DNA of 64,000 nt from positions 149,587 through 213,586 of the forward strand of contig NZ_VDMA02000017.1 of NCBI RefSeq assembly GCF_006334915.2, written 5' to 3'. Within the stretch, counting starts at the first letter, position 1. Every line of letters begins with the position of its first letter. Both the position numbers and the translations under genes were made by a program. The notes beneath the pieces are model-generated. The model did no database searches. It saw nothing but the letters and a program-made list of their open reading frames with translations, and was not told the DNA's origin. This stretch comes from Microbispora catharanthi (GTDB taxonomy: Bacteria; Actinomycetota; Actinomycetes; Streptosporangiales; Streptosporangiaceae). This document shows, in pieces, positions 59,836 through 64,000 of this stretch.

Positions 59836-60783
59836 TCATCTCTCCAGCGGGTCGGAAGCGTGTGGATCGAGTGCCGAGGCGTCGTGGGTGTCATGGGCGC
59901 CGTCGAACGGCCCGGCCAGACCGAGCATGGCGAGGGCCGTGAGGAGCGGTGCCGCGGCCCGGCGCAGCGCGGCCACCTCGTGACCGTCAGGCACCCGGTG
60001 GGCCGGATCGAGCAGGACCGTCACCCCGGGTGCGAGCCGTACCCCGTGTACGACGTCCGGGACCACGGCGTTCACGGGTACGGCGTCCGCGGGTACGGCG
60101 TTCGCGGGCATGGTGTTCGCGGGCATGGTGTCCCTGCGGGTGATGTCGCCGTGCGCGGTGTCGCTGTTCGCGGTCGAGAAGTGGCCGGAGTCCGCCGTGG
60201 CGGCGGATGACGCCGGATGTGCCCAGAAGCGGTCACGCGCCGCCGGCCGCGCGACGTCCGGTATGGCGGGTGCGGTGCCGGTCTCCGGTCTCGTCCCGCA
60301 CCAACCGGGCGACGGCGGTGTCGCGGTGTCGGGCGCGTCCGGAAGGTGGTTCGCGGCGTTCGCCGTGGCCGGGGCCCCCGGGCTGCGGGGAGGAGGCGGG
60401 ACGAGCGGCCGGGGCGCCGGTCCGGACGGCGGCCCGGTGAGCCCGGCCACGCGCTGGAGCATGGCGTCGGTCGCGCCCGCCAGCTCCGCCTGGATCGCGG
60501 CGATGGACAGGCCGTCCGCCTGACGGCGCTTCACGGCCACGAGCTGGAGCAGGTGGCGGCGGCCGTAGAGGGCCACCCGGCCGCGTCGGCCCAGCGGGGG
60601 GTCGAGCAGCCCGATCGTCGTGTACCAGCGGATGAGACGTTCGTTCGGCACCTCGCGGATTCTGCCGTTGACGCGTGACTCCGGACCGTCGTCGCGAGGC
60701 TCCTGACCGTGGGCGTGCCGATCCGGGCCGAGCAGGTCCGCCGCCCGCTCCGCCAGTTCGCCGATCGTCCACGTGTCGCTCAT
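59836..60783 (-). CDS. MerR-family regulator with long low-complexity middle
   Basis: 315 residues from ATG 60783, with GGAGG four bases upstream. The N-terminal helix-turn-helix, MSDTWTIGELAERAADLLG, is interrupted by about 25 residues before RLIRWYTTIGLLDPPLGRRGRVALYGRRHLLQLVAVK. The middle (about 115-240) is Pro/Ala/Thr-rich with repeats PANTMPANAVPADAVPVN. The C-terminus GVRLAPGVTVLLDPAHRVPDG and HEVAALRRAAAPLLTAL is compact and may sense a ligand. It should regulate itself and the VIT/VWA gene from the tandem operators just upstream. Confidence 0.85.
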   Translation of the reverse strand: MSDTWTIGELAERAADLLGPDRHAHGQEPRDDGPESRVNGRIREVPNERLIRWYTTIGLLDPPLGRRGRVALYGRRHLLQLVAVKRRQADGLSIAAIQAELAGATDAMLQRVAGLTGPPSGPAPRPLVPPPPRSPGAPATANAANHLPDAPDTATPPSPGWCGTRPETGTAPAIPDVARPAARDRFWAHPASSAATADSGHFSTANSDTAHGDITRRDTMPANTMPANAVPADAVPVNAVVPDVVHGVRLAPGVTVLLDPAHRVPDGHEVAALRRAAAPLLTALAMLGLAGPFDGAHDTHDASALDPHASDPLER

Positions 60784-60793
60784 GCCTCCACGA

Positions 60794-60818
60794 TGACACT
60801 GTCACAATGACACTGTCA
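60794..60818. promoter_or_regulatory. Tandem operator palindromes of the MerR-VIT/VWA operon
   Basis: Two identical 11-bp palindromes TGACACTGTCA (60794-60804 and 60808-60818) separated by CAA, 11 bases upstream of the MerR ATG. TTGACA, read on the minus strand at 60819-60814, is a good -35 that overlaps the outer copy. The 14-bp period puts the two sites on nearly opposite helix faces. Confidence 0.7.
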
Positions 60819-60948
60819 ACGTCGCATTCGTCATGCGTCACCATCAGAACCTCGACAGGGGACCGTCGCCTTCGGGCGACGGGGGAGTGCCGTCCCTGAC
60901 TGGTTTTCTCCCGGGCTCATCACGGATGCCTTTCACCTGCGCGGTTAG

Positions 60949-61158
60949 ATGGACGGTGCTGATGATGATCGGGTGACTCGTCAGGTGCGCACATCCCCGG
61001 CGCGGCATGTGACCTCGGGTACCACGTGGTGTGCGAGGTATCGCCGCCCGGTTCTGTCGTACTTCGTGGCCACGGTCGGCGCGGTGTCGGCTGAGATGGT
61101 GCAGCGTTACACCGAGACGCAGTACGAGCGCGCTCCGAAGGGGAGCGGCCGTGCGTAG
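60949..61158 (+). pseudogene. tnpA: TnpA (Y1 transposase) with internal deletion
   Basis: 69 codons. The N-terminal part RTSPARHVTSGTTWCARYRRPVL is the start of an IS200 transposase; it joins directly to SYFVATVGAVSAEMVQRYTETQ, the conserved C-terminal segment with the catalytic Tyr. About 90 residues, including the HUH motif, are missing, so it is inactive. Its end overlaps the tnpB start. Confidence 0.8.
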
Positions 61159-62336
61159 GTCCTTCAAGTTCCTGCTGCGCCCGACCCGCCACCAGGAGAC
61201 GGCGCTCGCCGCATGCCTGGAGGATCACCGGCGGTTGTACAACGCAGCGTTGGAGCACCGCCGTACGGCCTACCGCAAGGCCGGGGTGACGGTTCGCTAC
61301 GGCGACCAGTCCGGGGAGCTGAAGCACATCCGCGCCGATGACCCGGACGGGCAGGGCCGGTGGTCGTTCTCCTCCCAGCAGGCCACCCTGCGACGGCTGG
61401 ACAAGGCGTTCGCGGCGTTCTTCCGCCGGGTCAAGGCAGGCGCGAAGCCCGGCTTCCCGCGTTTTAAGGGGCGCGGGTGGTTCGACGCGGTCGAGTGGCC
61501 CAAGGACGGCGACGGCTGCCGGTGGGATTCCCAGCCCGAGCACCCACGTGCGACCCACGTCCGCTTGCAGGGCGTCGGCCACGTGCGGGTACATTCAGCA
61601 CCGCCCAGTCCAGGGCCGGGTGAAGACGATCGGTATCAAGCGGGAGGGCTCCCGCTGGTATGCGGTGCTGTCGTGCGACGACGTCCCCGCCGAGCCGCTG
61701 CCCGTGGCCGGCGCGGCGGCCGGAATCGACATGGGCGTCGCCTCGCTCGTCACGACCAGCGACGGCGATCCCCTGACCAACCCGCGCCACCTTAAAGCGT
61801 CCGCCGGGCGTCTGGCCTCTGCTCAGCGGGACCTGGCCCGCAAGAAACGCGGCTCCAAGCGCCGCCGCAAGGCCGTAGCGCGAGTGGCCGCGCTGCACGC
61901 CGGGGTGCGGCGGCAGCGCCTCGACGGCGCGCACAAGGCCGCACTGGCCCTGGTCCGCGCGTATGACGTGATCGTGCACGAGGACCTGCGGATCGCGAAC
62001 ATGACCCGGTCGGCGTCCGGCACAATCGACAAGCCCGGCCGGAACGTCGCCCAGAAGTCCGGGCTGAACCGGAGCATCCTGGACGCGGGTTGGGGGGTGT
62101 TCCTGCGAGTGCTCGCGCACAAGGCTGAAAGCGCCGGTCGACAGCTGATCGCGGTGAACCCCGCCAACACCTCCCGCGCCTGCTCGCGGTGCGGGCACTG
62201 CGCGAAGGAGAACCGCCTCAACCAAGCCGGGTTCCGATGCCAGGCGTGCGGGCATTCCGCGCACGCCGACGTGAATGCGGCGGTCAACATCCTCAGGGCA
62301 GGGCTTGCCCTTCGCGACGCTGCGGAAGCGGCCTAG
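61151..62336 (+). pseudogene. tnpB: TnpB (IS605 OrfB) with a frameshift
   Basis: Starts GTG 61151 (MRRSFKFLLRPTRHQETALAA). The frame reads through GVGHVRVH, then continues one frame over as QHRPVQGRVKTIGIKREG; one extra base near 61597 explains the break. In the second frame all RuvC residues remain: VAGAAAGIDMGVAS (Asp), VIVHEDLRI (Glu), CSRCGHCAKENRLNQAGFRCQACGHSAHADVNAAVNI (zinc finger and Asp; given here as adjacent motifs). TnpB is an RNA-guided nuclease linked to transposition. A sequencing error is an alternative to real decay. Confidence 0.85.
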
Positions 62337-62371
62337 CGAGAAGCCGCTCCCTTCGGGAGCGGAGGAGTCAC

Positions 62372-62671
62372 GGTTTTCGAAGAGTTCGTCTCGGCGAGGG
62401 ACGCCGCTTCTCCCGCCGTTCACACGAGACGGGTCGACTGGGCGCCGCGACGTGTGCGACGTGCCGCCGGGGGACACGAAAAACGCCGGGCAGGACGACG
62501 CGGGACAGAAAGACGCGGGACAGGAACACCCGGTCGCGTGCCCGCCGGGTGGGTAGGGGAGCGGGGCGGCCCCGGCCCGGTCCGGGCCCGACGGCCGCGC
62601 GGGAACGAACACGAACGGCCCGTCAGGGGCGGACCGGCATGACCAGGGGCAGGTGGAGGAGGCGGTCAGCG
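62372..62671. other. Intergenic region, 300 bp
   Basis: No gene supported. It contains repeats GACGCGGGACAGAAAG / GACGCGGGACAGGAAC (near 62499-62530) and the SD (GGAGGAGG at 62655) for the DUF839 gene. The 3' part of any TnpB guide RNA would end at about 62371. Confidence 0.5.
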
Positions 62672-63754
62672 GTGCAGGGTACTTCCGTCCGATCGGCGGC
62701 GCTCTCGGCGCTGCCGGGAGCGTTGTGGCGCGCGACGTTCGCACGGCCTGACGGCGGATGCGAGCCGCGCGGGCAGGGGGATCCGGACGGCCCGTTCCCG
62801 ATGGACGTGCTGCGGGCCCTGCCGCCGGGCTTCGCCGGCCGGATCGTGGCGCGGTCGGGAGAGCGGGCCGGGGGCGTCGTCTGGCACGCGGCCCCGGACG
62901 GCGGCGGATGCTTCCCGGACGGGGACGGCTGGATATACGTGTCCAACTGCGCGCTGCCGCTGCTCGGCGGCGTGACGGCGCTGCGTTTCGCCCCGGACGG
63001 GACTCTGCGCAGCGGATATCGCATCCTGTCCGGCGCCGACCGCAGCGGGGCCGGTGCCGCGACACCGTGGCACACCTGGGTGTCGGGCGAGCGGACGCCG
63101 TACGGCCGGGTCTTCGAATGCGACCCGTACGGCCTGCGCGCCCCCATGCCCCGGCTCGCGATGGGCCTGTTCACCCACGGCGGCGTGGCCTGCGATCCCG
63201 ACCGGGGCGTCGTCTACCTCACCGAAGGGGAGCCGGACGGGTGCCTGTACCGGTTCCGCCCGGACGACTGGGGCGACCTCACGACGGGCGCGCTCGAGGT
63301 GATGGTCGGCGACCCCGGCGAGGAGTCCGTGGCCTGGGAACGGGTGCCGATCCCGGCTCTCCCTGACCATGTGCCCCTGCGTGAGCAGGTGAAAGGCGCC
63401 AGGAGGTTCGCGGGCGGCGGTGACTGTCGCTATTTCGACGGCCTGGTGCGGTTCGTCACCGAGGGCGACGGCCGGGTGTGGGCGTACGACGCCGCCCGCG
63501 AGTGCCTGACCGTGCTGCACGAAACGGCCGGCCGGCCAGGCGGCGGTGCGGACGGCGAGATCACCCTCGTCGCCGGGGATCGGTCGGCGCCGTTCCTGCG
63601 CCTCACGGGCGGCTGGACCGTCGCGGGCTCCTCGATGTCCCCGGCCGGCGACAGGCTCTACTTCTCCTGCCGTCCGTCGCAGGATGTCCGGCCCGCCCCA
63701 GCCCCCGTGACCGTCGAGGTCCACGGGCCGTTCCGCGATCTCGTCCGCGACTGA
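62672..63754 (+). CDS. DUF839 / PhoX-like protein
   Basis: 360 residues from GTG 62672, with GGAGGAGG nine bases upstream; ATG 62639 is an alternative. PhoX-type signatures: GDGWIYVSNCALP, GGVTALRFAPDGT, GRVFECDPYGL, THGGVACDPDRGVVYLTEGEPDGCLYRFRP, and FDGLVRFVTEGDGRVWAYD. PhoX proteins are Fe/Ca phosphatases with a propeller, usually Tat-secreted and larger than 450 residues. This protein is shorter and has no Tat signal, so it may be a cytosolic or non-phosphatase variant. It is flanked by two insertion sequences. Confidence 0.85.
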   Translation: MQGTSVRSAALSALPGALWRATFARPDGGCEPRGQGDPDGPFPMDVLRALPPGFAGRIVARSGERAGGVVWHAAPDGGGCFPDGDGWIYVSNCALPLLGGVTALRFAPDGTLRSGYRILSGADRSGAGAATPWHTWVSGERTPYGRVFECDPYGLRAPMPRLAMGLFTHGGVACDPDRGVVYLTEGEPDGCLYRFRPDDWGDLTTGALEVMVGDPGEESVAWERVPIPALPDHVPLREQVKGARRFAGGGDCRYFDGLVRFVTEGDGRVWAYDAARECLTVLHETAGRPGGGADGEITLVAGDRSAPFLRLTGGWTVAGSSMSPAGDRLYFSCRPSQDVRPAPAPVTVEVHGPFRDLVRD

Positions 63755-63953
63755 ACCGGTGCGGACGCGACTCCGCGAGCCGATGGGCCGCAGCCATGGC
63801 TCGGCCGGTGAGCCACGCGTTGACGCCCACGTTGAACGTCGTCCTGCAGGGTTGTTAGCTTGCGCGCATGTCAGATCTAGGGCGCGTATCGGGTTGTGAT
63901 CAATCCTTGGGATTTGCCGTTGTGGCCGGGTCTGATCCGGTAGGTCCTCGTGT

Positions 63954-64000
63954 GTGACGCGGGCCCAGTTGACGGACGAAGAGTGGGAGTTCATCAAGCC
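63954..64000 (+). CDS. IS5-family transposase, N-terminus cut by window edge
   Basis: GTG 63954 begins MTRAQLTDEEWEFIKP, the conserved opening of IS5/DUF4096-type transposases. The rest lies outside the window. The AT-richer sequence at 63880-63950 (CGCGTATCGGGTTGTGATCA) is probably the left end of the element; its terminal repeat cannot be confirmed from one end. Confidence 0.8.
   Translation, partial: MTRAQLTDEEWEFIK

Larger units (their letters stand above)
60850..62371 (+). mobile_element. Degenerate IS200/IS605-family element
   Basis: A disrupted Y1 transposase remnant and a frameshifted TnpB gene lie between two similar subterminal hairpins. Left hairpin: CCGTCGCC-TTCG-GGCGACGG (60863-60882) followed by GGGAGT; right hairpin: CCGCTCCC-TTC-GGGAGCGG (62344-62362) followed by AGGAGTCA. 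IS605-type ends are hairpins rather than inverted repeats, and no target duplication is expected. Exact ends are approximate. It has landed beside the MerR promoter. Confidence 0.8.

Noticed and set aside
60060..60140. Tandem GGTGTTCGCGGGCATGG-like repeats, at first look a CRISPR-like or VNTR array
   Set aside because: They encode the PANTMPANAVPAD repeats of the MerR protein in frame and have no spacers.
1..64000. tRNA, rRNA, CRISPR, prophage or biosynthetic gene cluster
   Set aside because: I looked for T-loop/anticodon patterns, spaced repeats, phage structural genes and PKS/NRPS domains and saw none.

Overview
The window is high-GC actinobacterial chromosome with GTG starts, short-overlap operons and GC-rich hairpin terminators. 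It carries the cytochrome bc1-aa3 supercomplex genes, a PspA-PspAA-HtpX-PspAB stress operon, a mycothiol-dependent-enzyme relative, PimB and NlpC/P60 hydrolases. Protein flavour suggests a Streptosporangiaceae-type actinomycete (Microbispora/Streptosporangium-like); this is inference. From recall, gene order resembles the Mycobacterium tuberculosis Rv2181-Rv2213 block and the Streptomyces SCO2110-2180 block, so most of it is conserved core chromosome, with an accessory right end.

Layout. 1-2.7 kb: N-terminus of leucyl aminopeptidase, then a YtrA-type GntR regulator / DUF1648 / CPBP protease operon behind two near-identical operators. 2.7-4.8 kb: late cobalamin genes cobS and cobU, the latter fused to a degenerate metallo-beta-lactamase-like domain. 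5-8.2 kb: aldo/keto reductase, a membrane-anchored SUKH protein and DUF3043. 8.2-11.6 kb: the phage-shock-type operon plus a mycothiol-dependent-enzyme-like gene. 11.7-16 kb: Fe-S and sulfur genes (nadA, erpA, a cysteine desulfurase/TusA pair) and adenosine kinase. 16.2-19.1 kb ctaC-ctaD-ctaF and 24.8-29 kb ctaE-qcrC-qcrA-qcrB form the respiratory core; between them lie an L,D-transpeptidase, an acyltransferase, an alpha/beta hydrolase and a NarL-type two-component pair. 29-36 kb: pseudo-receiver, trpD, degenerate histidine kinase, AsnC-type sensor, DEDDh/GIY-YIG nuclease, acetyltransferase, NYN protein. 36.4-40.7 kb: two NlpC/P60 hydrolases, the second behind CRP-like boxes and a cyclic-di-AMP (ydaO-type) riboswitch and apparently starting at CTG; a secreted HExxH protein; PimB-like mannosyltransferase. 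40.7-55.8 kb: an Nramp transporter lacking a metal-ligand Asn, acyl-CoA synthetase, a phosphoesterase / SRPBCC / ArsA-type ATPase / DUF5304 cluster, ROK glucokinase, PlsC-type acyltransferase, MFS exporter, homocysteine methyltransferase. 55.9-64 kb: two MerR regulators, one with a VIT/VWA protein behind tandem operators; a dead IS200/IS605 element; a DUF839 (PhoX-like) protein; and the start of an IS5-type transposase at the window edge.

Functionally the window joins respiration (Qcr/Cta), Fe-S and NAD biogenesis, envelope stress and cell-wall remodelling, and phospholipid/PIM synthesis (PlsC, FadD, PimB). The most unusual signals are regulatory (CRP boxes plus riboswitch plus CTG start; the MerR tandem operators; the YtrA operators; a recurrent leaderless-promoter pattern) and several conserved-fold proteins with missing key residues (Nramp, histidine kinase, receiver, CobU fusion domain). 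I saw no tRNA, rRNA, CRISPR array or biosynthetic gene cluster.
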